This document shows, one piece after another, positions 37,087 to 45,340 of a stretch of DNA of 64,000 nucleotides. Location of the stretch: positions 219,394-283,393 of the forward strand of contig NZ_JAZARE010000010.1 of assembly GCF_036231905.1 (NCBI RefSeq). Direction: 5' to 3'. A model generated the notes under the pieces. The model was not told the origin of the DNA. It saw only the letters and a list, made by a program, of their open reading frames with translations, and made no database searches. This DNA comes from CAMLIZ01 sp036231905 (GTDB lineage: Bacteria > Pseudomonadota > Gammaproteobacteria > Burkholderiales > Burkholderiaceae_C). Both the position numbers and the translations under genes were made by a program. Numbering within the stretch: position 1 is the first letter of the stretch; each line of letters starts with the position of its first letter.

Positions 37087-38627
37087 ACGACTCCGATATT
37101 CCAGGGCACAAACTCGTGGTCGCCCAAGCCCAGCAACTCGCTCTTGCTCTTTTCCCCTGAGGCCACGCGCAGCATCAGCTCGAAGATCTTCTGGCCCATC
37201 TCGGCCATGGACGCGGTGCCGTCCAGGATCTCGCCGCAGTTGATGTCCATGTCCTCGGTGAGCTTGGCGTACATCGGCGTGTTGGTCGCCAGCTTCACCG
37301 ACGGCACCGGCTTGCAGCCGAACATGGAGCCGCGCCCGGTGGTGAACATCACCAGGTTGGCGCCGCCCGCGATCTGGCCGGTGGCCGAACACGGGTCGAA
37401 GCCCGGCGTGTCCATGAACACCAGGCCGGGCTGCTTCACCGGCTCGGCGTACTTGTAGACCTCCATCAGCCCGGTGGTGCCGCCCTTCATCGACGAGCCC
37501 AGGCTCTTTTCGAAGATGTTGGCCAGGCCCCCGGCGTTGTTGCCCGGGCTCACCTTGCCGTTGATCTGCACGTCGCGGCCGACGGTGTATTCGTCCTTCC
37601 ACCAGCGGATGCGCTCCACCAGCTTCTCGCCCACTTCGCGGCTGCGCGCACGCGAGGTGAGTGTGTGTTCCACGCCGTAGATCTCGGGCGTTTCGCTCAG
37701 GATCGCCGTGCCGCCATGGCGCACGAGGATGTCCATGGCCGCGCCCAGCGCCGGGTTGGCGGTGATCGAGGAAAAACCATCGGAGCCGCCGCACTGCAGG
37801 CCGATGCTCAGGTGGCTGGCCGGCACCGTGCGCCGCGTGACGCGGTTGGCCCCCGGCAAAAGGGCCTTCACCGCCTCGATCGCGGCCTCGATCGTCTTGC
37901 GGGTGCCGCCCTGCTCCTGCATCACGAAGGTGTGCAGGTTCTCCCCGGCCACCAGGCCCTGCTGCTGCATGAAGCCGGTGAGCTGGTTGCGCTCGCAGCC
38001 CAGGCCGATCACCAGCACCGCCGCAAAGTTCGGGTGCACCGCATAACCGCCCATCGTGCGGCGCAGCAGGTCCATCGGCTCGCCGCTCATCTCCATGCCG
38101 CAGCCGGTGTCGTGGGTGAAGGCGGCCACGCCGTCGATGTTGGGATAGTCGGCCAGCCGCTCCGGCGTGAACCATTCCGCCACCTTGTGGCACACCGTGG
38201 CCGAGCAGTTCACGGTGGACAGGATGCCGATGTAGTTGCGCGTGCCCACCCGGCCGTCGGCGCGCACGATGCCCTCGAAGGTGGCGCGCTCGCTTTCGGG
38301 CAGCAGCGGCGTGGGCACGTAGTCGCGCGTGAAGGCGTAGTCGCGGTCGAACTCGCGGAAGGTGATGTTGTGCGAGTGCACCATGGTGCCGGGCGGGATG
38401 TCGGCCGCTGCAAAGCCGATCACCACGTTGTACTTGCGGATCGGCTCGCCGGCCGCGATGGCGCGGGCGGCGATCTTGTGGCCGGCGCTCACCTGGCTGC
38501 GCGCGGTGAAGCCTTCGCCGGGCACCGGCGTGCCGATGCCCACGTCAACGCGGGCGATGACGATGTTGTCGTCGGGGTGGAGCCGGATCACCGGGCCGGT
38601 GATGCGCTTGGAGGAGAGGTTCAACAT
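37080..38627 (-). CDS. garD: Galactarate/altronate dehydratase family protein, probable galactarate dehydratase
   Basis: 515 residues from ATG 38627. The N-terminal ~100 residues are a SAF domain (DDNIVIARVDVGIGTPVPGEG). The C-terminal part is the UxaA/GarD catalytic region: TVNCSATVCHKVAEWF, HDTGCGMEMSGEP, VIGLGCERNQL and LQCGGSDGFSSITANPALG. Family members dehydrate altronate or galactarate with iron. With uronate dehydrogenase in the same operon and no uxaB or uxaC seen, galactarate to 5-dehydro-4-deoxyglucarate is the better assignment, feeding KdgD. The start overlaps the lactonase stop (ATGA). Confidence 0.87.
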   Translation of the reverse strand: MLNLSSKRITGPVIRLHPDDNIVIARVDVGIGTPVPGEGFTARSQVSAGHKIAARAIAAGEPIRKYNVVIGFAAADIPPGTMVHSHNITFREFDRDYAFTRDYVPTPLLPESERATFEGIVRADGRVGTRNYIGILSTVNCSATVCHKVAEWFTPERLADYPNIDGVAAFTHDTGCGMEMSGEPMDLLRRTMGGYAVHPNFAAVLVIGLGCERNQLTGFMQQQGLVAGENLHTFVMQEQGGTRKTIEAAIEAVKALLPGANRVTRRTVPASHLSIGLQCGGSDGFSSITANPALGAAMDILVRHGGTAILSETPEIYGVEHTLTSRARSREVGEKLVERIRWWKDEYTVGRDVQINGKVSPGNNAGGLANIFEKSLGSSMKGGTTGLMEVYKYAEPVKQPGLVFMDTPGFDPCSATGQIAGGANLVMFTTGRGSMFGCKPVPSVKLATNTPMYAKLTEDMDINCGEILDGTASMAEMGQKIFELMLRVASGEKSKSELLGLGDHEFVPWNIGVVG

Positions 38628-39700
38628 CAGGGAAGGCTCACGATCTCCACCCAGTGGGGGCCTTGCCCCACGGGTATGGACTTCAGGGGCTGCAGGCCGC
38701 CGTTGTCGCGGTCCATGGCATACACCGTCACCGCATGCGACAGCTGCCCCGCGGCCAGCAGCCAGCGGCCGCGGGGATCGACGGCAAAGCCGCGCGGCTG
38801 CTTCTCGGTGGGCGTGTGCGCCACAAGCGCGAGGCGGCCGGTGGCGGCGTCCACCGAGAACGCGGCCAGCGTGCTGGACGTGCGCTCGGAGGTGTAGAGA
38901 AAGCGGCCATCCGGGCTGAAATGCAGGTCGGCCGCCCACGGCTTGCCGGCAAACCCCTCCGGCAGCGTGGACAGCGTTTGCAGCGACGACAAGGTGCCAC
39001 GCGCGCGGTCGAAGGCCAGCATCTCGACGCTGGCATCCAGCTCGTTGAGCAAGGCGACAAAACGCCCGTTCGGATGGAACACCAGGTGGCGCGGACCGGC
39101 CTTGGCGCGCACCGCCAACGTGGCCGGTTCATTGGGCTGCAGCGTGCCGCGATCCGCATCGAAGCGCCATTGCATCACCGCGTCGGACCCGAGGTTGGTG
39201 ACAAAGACATAGCGGTTGGACGGGTCCACCAGCGAGGCATGGGCGTTCTGCCCGGTGGGCAGCACCTGCACCGGCTCGCCCGCCCGGCCGTCGGCCGCGA
39301 TCGGGCTCACGCTGACCTTGTGGCCACCATAGGAGGCGCCGAAGAGATGGCGGCCGCTGCGGTCGGTGGCGATGTGGGCCATGCTGTCCGGCAAGGGCGC
39401 ATCGCCCAGCGGCTTGAGCTGGCCGTTGCCCGCATCGATCGCGAAGCTGCTCACCGTGTAGGGCTGCGAGCGCAGCGCCACGTAGAGGAAGCGGCGGTCC
39501 GGGCTGATGGCCAGCGGCCCGGCCTGGCCGCCCACGGCAACGGTCTGCAGCGGCTTGAGCGCACCGGCGCTGTCGAGCTGCAGCACCGAGATGTCGCGGC
39601 TGTCGGCATTGGAGACGTAGACGAAGGTGGCGGCGTGGGTCATGGCGCTGAACATCAGGGCGGCCAGCGCCCCCAGGGCCCGGCGGGTGCGGTGGATCAC
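38627..39700 (-). CDS. Beta-propeller lactonase (YbhE/Pgl-like) with signal peptide
   Basis: 357 residues from the GTG at 39700, which overlaps the preceding stop (GTGA). Seven-bladed lactonase family repeats are clear (FVYVSNADSRDISVLQLDS, DRRFLYVALRSQPYTVSSF, GPRHLVFHPNGRFVALLNEL, LHFSPDGRFLYTSERTSSTL). In this operon a galactaro-lactonase following uronate dehydrogenase fits the pathway. Odd point: the N-terminus RTRRALGALAALMFSAMTHA reads as an export signal, while its partner enzymes appear cytoplasmic; no downstream cytoplasmic start is evident. Confidence 0.84.
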   Translation of the reverse strand: MIHRTRRALGALAALMFSAMTHAATFVYVSNADSRDISVLQLDSAGALKPLQTVAVGGQAGPLAISPDRRFLYVALRSQPYTVSSFAIDAGNGQLKPLGDAPLPDSMAHIATDRSGRHLFGASYGGHKVSVSPIAADGRAGEPVQVLPTGQNAHASLVDPSNRYVFVTNLGSDAVMQWRFDADRGTLQPNEPATLAVRAKAGPRHLVFHPNGRFVALLNELDASVEMLAFDRARGTLSSLQTLSTLPEGFAGKPWAADLHFSPDGRFLYTSERTSSTLAAFSVDAATGRLALVAHTPTEKQPRGFAVDPRGRWLLAAGQLSHAVTVYAMDRDNGGLQPLKSIPVGQGPHWVEIVSLP

Positions 39701-40674
39701 GGGGTGACTTTCGCTTCCTTGACGATGCGCGACCACTTGGCGATCTCCGCGCGGCCGAACTCGGCAAACTGCTCCGGCGTGTTGGGCGTGTACTCCAGGC
39801 CCAGGCCCTCCATCTTGGCCTTCACCTCGGGCAGCGCGATGATGGCCGCCAGCTCGCTGTTGAGCCGCTTCACGATCGCCGGCGGCGTGCCGGCCGGTGC
39901 ATAGAAGGCCTGCCACGACGCCACGTCGAAGCCCGGCACGCCGGCCTCGGCCAGCGTGGGCGTGTCGGGCAGCACCTTGGTGCGCTTACCCGAGGTGACG
40001 GCCAGCGCCCTCACCTTGCCGCTCTGGATGTGCGGCAGCGCCACGGTGGCCGTTTCGAAGCTCATCGGGATCTGGCCGCCGATCAGGTCCTGCATCGACG
40101 GCGCACTGCCCTTGTAAGGCACGTGGGTGATGTCGGTGCCGGTCATCAGCTTGAAGGTCTCGCCCGACATGTGCTGCGAGCTGCCTGTGCCGGCGGAGCC
40201 GAACTGCAGGCTGCCGGGTTTGGCCTTGGCCTGCGCGATCAGCTCCTTCACGTTGTGGGCCGGCTGGGCCGCGCCCACCAGCAGCACGTTGGAGATCGAG
40301 CCCAGCAGCATCACGGGCGCGAAGTCCTTGGCCGCGTCATAGGGCATCTTCGGCTGTAGCGCGGGGTTGATCGCATGGCTGGAGATGGTGCCCAGCAGCA
40401 GCGTGTAGCCATCCGGCGGCGCCTTGGCCACCGCGTCGGCGCCGATCACGCCGCCGGCGCCGGCCCTGTTCTCGATCACCACCGTCTGCTTCAGGCGCGA
40501 CTGCAGCTGCTCGCCCAGCAGGCGGGCCAGGATGTCGGAGGTGCCGCCGGCGGCAAAGGGCACCACCAACTTGATTGGTTTGGCAGCCGGCCAGTCGCCC
40601 TGGGCCAGCGCGGCCCCCGTGGACAGCAGGGCCGCCAGCGGCAGCAGGCCGCGCAGGATAGAACGTCGTTTCAT
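39697..40674 (-). CDS. Bug-family (TctC-like) periplasmic solute-binding protein
   Basis: 325 residues. Signal peptide MKRRSILRGLLPLAALLSTGA. Bug landmarks: IKLVVPFAAGGTSDILARLL, VIENRAGAGGVIGADAVAKAPPDGYTLL, THVPYKGSAPSMQDLIGGQI. Overlaps dctM (ATGA) upstream and the lactonase gene (GTGA) downstream, so it is embedded in the TRAP/galacturonate operon. No TctA/TctB is present; it may present hexuronate-derived acids or act in sensing. Confidence 0.9.
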   Translation of the reverse strand: MKRRSILRGLLPLAALLSTGAALAQGDWPAAKPIKLVVPFAAGGTSDILARLLGEQLQSRLKQTVVIENRAGAGGVIGADAVAKAPPDGYTLLLGTISSHAINPALQPKMPYDAAKDFAPVMLLGSISNVLLVGAAQPAHNVKELIAQAKAKPGSLQFGSAGTGSSQHMSGETFKLMTGTDITHVPYKGSAPSMQDLIGGQIPMSFETATVALPHIQSGKVRALAVTSGKRTKVLPDTPTLAEAGVPGFDVASWQAFYAPAGTPPAIVKRLNSELAAIIALPEVKAKMEGLGLEYTPNTPEQFAEFGRAEIAKWSRIVKEAKVTP

Positions 40675-41954
40675 CGGAACACCAGGTTGGGAAGCCAGAG
40701 GGAGAAGGCCGGCACGTAGGTCACCAGCAGCATGGCTGCGATCAGCGCGCCATAGAAAGGCCAGATCGTGCGCATCACCGTGCCCACCGACACACCGCCG
40801 ATCGCACAGCCCACGAACTGGGTGGTGCCCACCGGGGGTGTGTTCAGGCCGAGCGCGCAATTGATCAGCAGCATGATCCCGAACTGCACCGAGCCCATGC
40901 CGTAGTGCTGGCAGATGGGCAGGAAGATCGGCGTGCACAGCAGGATGGTGGCCGCCATGTCCAGGAAGGTGCCCAGCACGAACAGGATCACGTTGACCAG
41001 CAGGAACACGACCCAGGGTGTCTGCGTGATCGAGGCCAGCGCCTTGCCGGTCAGGTCGGCCAGCTCGTACAGGCTGATCAGGTAACCGAACACATTGCTG
41101 ATGCCGATGAGCAACAGCACCACGCCGGTGGTCTTGACCGCCTTGCGCGCGGCCTTGATGAACTCCTCCCGCGTGAGGCTGCGGTAGACGATCAGCGTGA
41201 GCACCAGCGCATAGAGCACCGCCACGGCGGCCGACTCGGTGGCCGTGAACGCGCCCAGCAGGATGCCGCCCAGGATGATCACCACCACCATCAGCCCTGG
41301 CAGCGAGCCGGCGAAGGCGCTGGCCACCGCGGCCCAGCCGGGGAACTTGCCCGAGGGGTAGCCGCGCTTGACCGCCACCAGGTATGCAGCCGCGAGGTTG
41401 CACAGCGTGAGGATCAACGCCGGGATCAGGCCCGCGAGGATCAGGTGGCCCATCGACACCTTGCCGCCGGTGGACAGGGTGTAGATGATCATGTTGTGCG
41501 AGGTGGGCATCAGCGCACCCACCAGCGCGGCATGCGTGGTCACGTTCACCGCGTAGTCGGCGTGGTAGCCCTGCCGCTTCATCATCGGGATCATCACCGC
41601 GCCCATGGCCGACACGTCGGCCACCGGGCTGCCGGACACGCCGCCGAACAAAGTGCACGCCACCACGTTGCTCATGCCCAGGCCGCCGCGCACATGGCCC
41701 ACCAGGTTGTTGGCGAAGCGCACGATGCGGTCGGCGATGCCGCCATAGAGCATCAGCTCGCCGGCGAAGATGAAGAACGGGATCGCGAGGAACGAGAACA
41801 CGTTCATGCCCGAGGCCATCTGCTGGAAGCCCACCGCCAGCGGCAGGCCTTCGTACAGGATGGCGGCCATGCTGGCCAGGCCGATGGCAAAGGCCACCGG
41901 CACGCCGAGAATCAGCAGCGCGAAGAAGCTGATCGACAGAAGGGTCACGCCCAT
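40671..41954 (-). CDS. dctM: TRAP transporter large permease, DctM family
   Basis: 427 residues with about 12-13 hydrophobic segments starting MGVTLLSISFFALLILGVPVAFAIGLAS. Family features: PFFIFAGELMLYGGIADRIVRFAN, GGVSGSPVADVSAMGAVMIPMM, and LGTFLDMAATILLCTPIFLPI near the end. It forms the sodium- or proton-coupled channel part of a TRAP system with DctP and DctQ. In this operon the probable cargo is galacturonate or a related hexuronate. Overlaps dctQ by ten bases and the Bug gene by four. Confidence 0.95.
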   Translation of the reverse strand: MGVTLLSISFFALLILGVPVAFAIGLASMAAILYEGLPLAVGFQQMASGMNVFSFLAIPFFIFAGELMLYGGIADRIVRFANNLVGHVRGGLGMSNVVACTLFGGVSGSPVADVSAMGAVMIPMMKRQGYHADYAVNVTTHAALVGALMPTSHNMIIYTLSTGGKVSMGHLILAGLIPALILTLCNLAAAYLVAVKRGYPSGKFPGWAAVASAFAGSLPGLMVVVIILGGILLGAFTATESAAVAVLYALVLTLIVYRSLTREEFIKAARKAVKTTGVVLLLIGISNVFGYLISLYELADLTGKALASITQTPWVVFLLVNVILFVLGTFLDMAATILLCTPIFLPICQHYGMGSVQFGIMLLINCALGLNTPPVGTTQFVGCAIGGVSVGTVMRTIWPFYGALIAAMLLVTYVPAFSLWLPNLVFR

Positions 41955-42517
41955 GTCGGCTCCACCTCGGTGCCGCGCAGCTGCGCGACGATGTGTTCAA
42001 TCGAGAACATGGTGATCAGCACGCCGGCCATCACCGCCGGCACGTAGCGCCAGCCTTCGGAGATGGCCAGGGTGGGCAGGCGGTAGGTCCACACGGATTC
42101 CACCAGGATGGCGCAGTTCCAGGCCATCAGGGCGCCGAAGGTGCCCACCAGCGCATGGATCAGCAGCTCCAGCTTGCGACGCAGGCCCTCGGGCACCAGC
42201 ACCAGCAGCGACTCCATGCCGATGTGGCCGGCGTCGCGCACGCCCACCGCCACGCCGAACATGGTGACGTACAGCACCACCAGCAGCGCCAGGCTCTCGG
42301 CCCAGGTGGGCGTGTTGTTCATCACGTAGCGGCCGAACACCTGGTACAGCACCGCGGCGATGAGCACCATCAGGCCCACGATGCCCAGCGCCATGCAGCC
42401 GCGCGACAGCGCGCGGCACAGGCGCGTGTAGCCGGCGGCCAGGCGGGCGCCGGCGCTGGCGGGCGCCGGCGCCGTCATCGCGAGGCGCCCTGCATCGAGT
42501 TGCGCGTTACTGGACAT
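41945..42517 (-). CDS. dctQ: TRAP transporter small permease, DctQ family
   Basis: 190 residues with four membrane segments (ALGIVGLMVLIAAVLYQVF; LALLVVLYVTMFGVAVGV; LLIHALVGTFGALMAWNC; VPAVMAGVLITMFSI). NNTPTWAESLAL is typical of DctQ. The start could be ATG 42517, overlapping dctP by 11 bases, or ATG 42478, which has AGGG upstream; I use the longer form with reservation. Confidence 0.9.
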   Translation of the reverse strand: MSSNAQLDAGRLAMTAPAPASAGARLAAGYTRLCRALSRGCMALGIVGLMVLIAAVLYQVFGRYVMNNTPTWAESLALLVVLYVTMFGVAVGVRDAGHIGMESLLVLVPEGLRRKLELLIHALVGTFGALMAWNCAILVESVWTYRLPTLAISEGWRYVPAVMAGVLITMFSIEHIVAQLRGTEVEPTWA

Positions 42518-43487
42518 CCTGGATCCGCTTCACCAGCGCCTGCAGCTTGGGCTCCTTCAGGAACTTGTCGTACACCGGCTTCATGGCGCTGCGGAACGAG
42601 GCCTTGTCCACCTCGATGATCTCGGCGCCCGCGGCCTTCACCGTGGCCAGCGACTTCTCCTCGCGCTCGTCCCACAGCTTGCGCATGTAGGGCACCGACT
42701 CCTTGGCCAGCTTGCGGATCAGCTGCTGGTCGGCCGGGGTGAGCGTGTCCCACACGCGCTTGCTGAACAGCAGCATCTCCGGCGCCATGGAGTGCTCGGT
42801 CTTGGAGTAGTACCTGGCCACCTCGAAATGGCGCGAGCTTTCGTAGGACGGATAGTTGTTCTCGGCCGCATCCACCAGGCCGGTCTTGAGCGCGGTGTAG
42901 ACCTCGCCGAAGGGCATGGGCGTGGCGTTGGCGCCCATCGCTTCCAGCAGCGCCACCCACAGGTCCGACTGCTGCACCCGCACCTTCAGGCCCTTGGCAT
43001 CGGCCATCGTGCGCACCGGCTTCTTCACCGTGTAGAGCGAACGCGCGCCGCTGTCATAGAAGGCCAGGCCGACGAAGCCCTGCGGCTCGCAGGCCTTGAG
43101 GATCTCGTCGCCGATGGGGCCGTCCAGCACCTTGCGCATGTGTTCCTTGCTGTGGAACAGGAAGGGCATGGTGGGCACCACCGTCTCGGGGCAGATGTTG
43201 TTCATCGGCGCGATGTTCACGCGCGTCATCGCCAGTGCGCCCAGCTTGGTCTGTTCGATGGTGTCCTTCTCGCTGCCGAGCGCGCTGTTGTTGAACACCT
43301 TGATGCTCAGCCGGCCATTGGTGGCCTTGCTCAGCTGCTGGCCCATGTACTTGACGGCTTCCACCGTGGGGTAGCCGTCGGGGTGGATGTCGGAGGAGCG
43401 GAAGTCGGCGGCGTGGACCGACGCGGCGCTCAGCGCGGCGAGGGCAGCCGCTGCGTGGGCGAGGCGGCGAAGAAGGGGTTGGCTCAT
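42507..43487 (-). CDS. dctP: TRAP transporter periplasmic receptor, DctP family
   Basis: 326 residues from ATG 43487, with AGGAG eight bases upstream. Signal peptide ending ...SVHAADFR. Family landmarks: DGYPTVEAVKYMGQQLSKATNGRLSIKVF, LGSEKDTIEQTKLGALAM, KPVRTMADAKGLKVRVQQSD (with the conserved Arg that salt-bridges the substrate carboxylate) and LKTGLVDAAENNYPSYES. Context points to hexuronate uptake. First transporter gene after udh, 62 bases apart. Confidence 0.95.
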   Translation of the reverse strand: MSQPLLRRLAHAAAALAALSAASVHAADFRSSDIHPDGYPTVEAVKYMGQQLSKATNGRLSIKVFNNSALGSEKDTIEQTKLGALAMTRVNIAPMNNICPETVVPTMPFLFHSKEHMRKVLDGPIGDEILKACEPQGFVGLAFYDSGARSLYTVKKPVRTMADAKGLKVRVQQSDLWVALLEAMGANATPMPFGEVYTALKTGLVDAAENNYPSYESSRHFEVARYYSKTEHSMAPEMLLFSKRVWDTLTPADQQLIRKLAKESVPYMRKLWDEREEKSLATVKAAGAEIIEVDKASFRSAMKPVYDKFLKEPKLQALVKRIQDVQ

Positions 43488-43549
43488 GCGTATGTCTCCT
43501 GTGTCGTGTCGGCTGTGCCGGTTCTGGTGTGGCAAAGATGCGGGCGAGA

Positions 43550-44353
43550 TCAGTCGTAGGGGCCGAGGTGGACGAAGGCGCCGCCCTGCCAGGTCTGCGC
43601 CGCGTTGCGCGGGTCCAGCGGCTCGACGGCCTCGAGTTCGTCGCGCCAGGGGTCGGCGCTGTCACGCGGCCGATAGCCGAGGTGGCCGGCCAGGGTGTTG
43701 TCCCACCAGCGGGTGGCGTTGTCGCTGGTGCCATAGATCACCGTGTGGCCCGCGCTGGGCGCGGTGAGCCCGGCGATCACCAGGCGCTCCAGGTCGTCGT
43801 GGCTCAGCCAGGTGGCCAGCATGCGGCGGTTTTCCGGCTGGGGCGTGGCGCTGCCGATGCGCAGGCACACCGTCTCGATGCCGTAGCGGTCGTGGTACAT
43901 GCTGGCCAGGTTTTCGCCGAAGGCCTTGCTCACGCCGTACAGCGTGTCCGGGCGCGGCGGCACACGGGTGTCCAGCACCTCGTTCTGCCGGTAGAACCCC
44001 ACCACGTGGTTGGAGCTGGCGAAGACGATGCGCTTCACACCCTGCTTGCGCGCCGCCTCGTAGAGGTTGAACACGCCCACGATGTTGGCCTGCAGGATCC
44101 GCTCGAAGGCGGCCTCCACCGACACCCCGCCCAGGTGCACCACCGCGTCCACGCCCTGCAGCAGCGCCAGCACGGCCGCGCCGTCCTGCAGGGCCGCGGG
44201 CGCCAGCTCCTCATGCGCCGCGGCGTCGCCCAGCGCCGCGTGGTCGGATACCCGCAGGCGATCGCAATAGGCCGCCAACCGGGGCCGCAAGACGCGGCCC
44301 AGGCCACCGGCGGCGCCGGTGAGCAGCAAACGGGAAAAACGGTGGCGGGGCAT
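43550..44353 (-). CDS. udh: Uronate dehydrogenase (NAD-dependent)
   Basis: 267 residues, matching the ~265 of known uronate dehydrogenases. It oxidises D-galacturonate or D-glucuronate to the aldarolactone. Extended SDR features: TGAAGGLGRVLRPRL at the N-terminus, HLGGVSVEAAFERI, FASSNHVVGFYRQ and the YxxxK catalytic pair in LYGVSKAFGENLA. First gene of the minus-strand operon udh-dctPQM-Bug-lactonase-garD, immediately downstream of the KdgR-like regulator gene. Confidence 0.9.
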   Translation of the reverse strand: MPRHRFSRLLLTGAAGGLGRVLRPRLAAYCDRLRVSDHAALGDAAAHEELAPAALQDGAAVLALLQGVDAVVHLGGVSVEAAFERILQANIVGVFNLYEAARKQGVKRIVFASSNHVVGFYRQNEVLDTRVPPRPDTLYGVSKAFGENLASMYHDRYGIETVCLRIGSATPQPENRRMLATWLSHDDLERLVIAGLTAPSAGHTVIYGTSDNATRWWDNTLAGHLGYRPRDSADPWRDELEAVEPLDPRNAAQTWQGGAFVHLGPYD

Positions 44354-44438
44354 CGTCAGTTATCAGTCGTCGTACAACTACGTGAATCGTCGCTGTGCAG
44401 GCCCGGCACGTCAAGTGGGATTTATGCCAGAGCGGGTA
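44354..44438 (-). promoter_or_regulatory. Promoter/operator region of the udh operon
   Basis: On the minus strand, TTGACG (complement of 44408-44413) is a good -35. A TTGTACGACGA motif nearer the gene fits the TNGTNNNACNA consensus of FadR-type GntR regulators. The core GTTGTACGA recurs upstream of kdgD (62750-62758). Binding by the GntR protein encoded at 61966 is a reasonable inference. Confidence 0.5.
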
Positions 44439-45269
44439 TCAGCGATCGCCCAGCCTCCTGGCCTGCGCCGGGCCGTCGGGTGGGTAGTGCGCGCAACCCA
44501 GGCGCTGGGAAACGTCGCGCGCTGCGTCGTGCAGCATCGCCACGAGCTCCGGCTCCTTCGTGGGGTCGTAGCGGAAGGTGGGGAACGACACGCTCAGGCC
44601 GGCCACCGGCTGGCACAGGCGGTCGAAGATGGGCACGCCCAGGCAGCGGATGTGCTCGTCGAACTCTTCCCGGTCCTCGCCGAAGCCCTGCTCGCGCACC
44701 CGCTGCAGCTCCTTCAGGTAGGCCGGCCGCTCGGTGATGGTCTTGTCGCGGAAACGCTGGAACTCGGCGCCGTCGAGGATGCGGTCACGCCGCTCGGGGT
44801 GCTCCCAGGCCATCAGCACCTTGCCGATGGCGGTGCAGTGCAGCGGCGCGCGCCGGCCCACTCGGGAGTACATGCCCAGCATGTGGCGCGAGTCCACCTT
44901 GTGCACGTAGATGATTTCGCTGTCGATCAGCATGCCCAGGTGCACCGTCTCGCCCGTTTGGTCGGCCAGCAGCTGCATGTGGTGCTTGGCCAGCTCGATC
45001 AGGTTGGGCGTCTGCAGGGCCTTGGTGCCCAGCTCGTACACCTTCATCGTGAGGCCGTAGCGCTCGCTGTCGGACTCCTGGCGCACATATCCCAGGGTCT
45101 TCATCGTCTGCAGGAAGCGGTAGACCGTGGCCTTGGGCATGGCCAGGCGCACGGACAGCTCCGAGATGCCGGTGTCGGCGTTTTCGCCCAGCGCCTGCAA
45201 GATGGCGAACACCTTGAGCACCGCGGCCACCGAGTCGGGCTGCTTGGGGTCGAACGGATCGGCATCCAT
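44439..45269 (-). CDS. kdgR: IclR-family regulator, probable KdgR-type pectin regulator
   Basis: 276 residues from ATG 45269. Winged HTH in residues about 12-75 (DTGISELSVRLAMPKATVYRFLQTMKTLGYVRQ), then the IclR effector domain (GLTMKVYELGTKAL, HLGMLIDSEIIYVHKVD, LHCTAIGKVLMAWE, CLGVPIFDRLCQPVAGLSVSFP). The sequence style and context match enterobacterial KdgR, which represses pectin genes and is released by KDG. Palindromes resembling the KdgR operator occur before the TonB receptor and kdgK genes, and CGAAAC half-sites lie just upstream of its own start (45270-45297). Confidence 0.85.
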   Translation of the reverse strand: MDADPFDPKQPDSVAAVLKVFAILQALGENADTGISELSVRLAMPKATVYRFLQTMKTLGYVRQESDSERYGLTMKVYELGTKALQTPNLIELAKHHMQLLADQTGETVHLGMLIDSEIIYVHKVDSRHMLGMYSRVGRRAPLHCTAIGKVLMAWEHPERRDRILDGAEFQRFRDKTITERPAYLKELQRVREQGFGEDREEFDEHIRCLGVPIFDRLCQPVAGLSVSFPTFRYDPTKEPELVAMLHDAARDVSQRLGCAHYPPDGPAQARRLGDR

Positions 45270-45300
45270 GTTTCGATTGTTCCGGTATGGGGTTTCGAAA
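45270..45300 (-). promoter_or_regulatory. CGAAAC half-sites before kdgR
   Basis: The complement strand shows CGAAAC twice (45270-45275 and 45292-45297); the upstream one is part of the palindrome TTTCGAAA (45293-45300). The same half-site forms the perfect palindrome before kdgK. Autoregulation of kdgR is a possible reading. Confidence 0.4.
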
Positions 45301-45340
45301 GCCGATTCTCGGCCAATTTCCCCGGTGGAAGGCACTGCGT

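Noticed and set aside
37080..38627. Assignment as altronate dehydratase (uxaA)
   Set aside because: Same family, but no uxaB or uxaC is present and udh is in the operon, so galactarate dehydratase fits better; not excluded by sequence alone.
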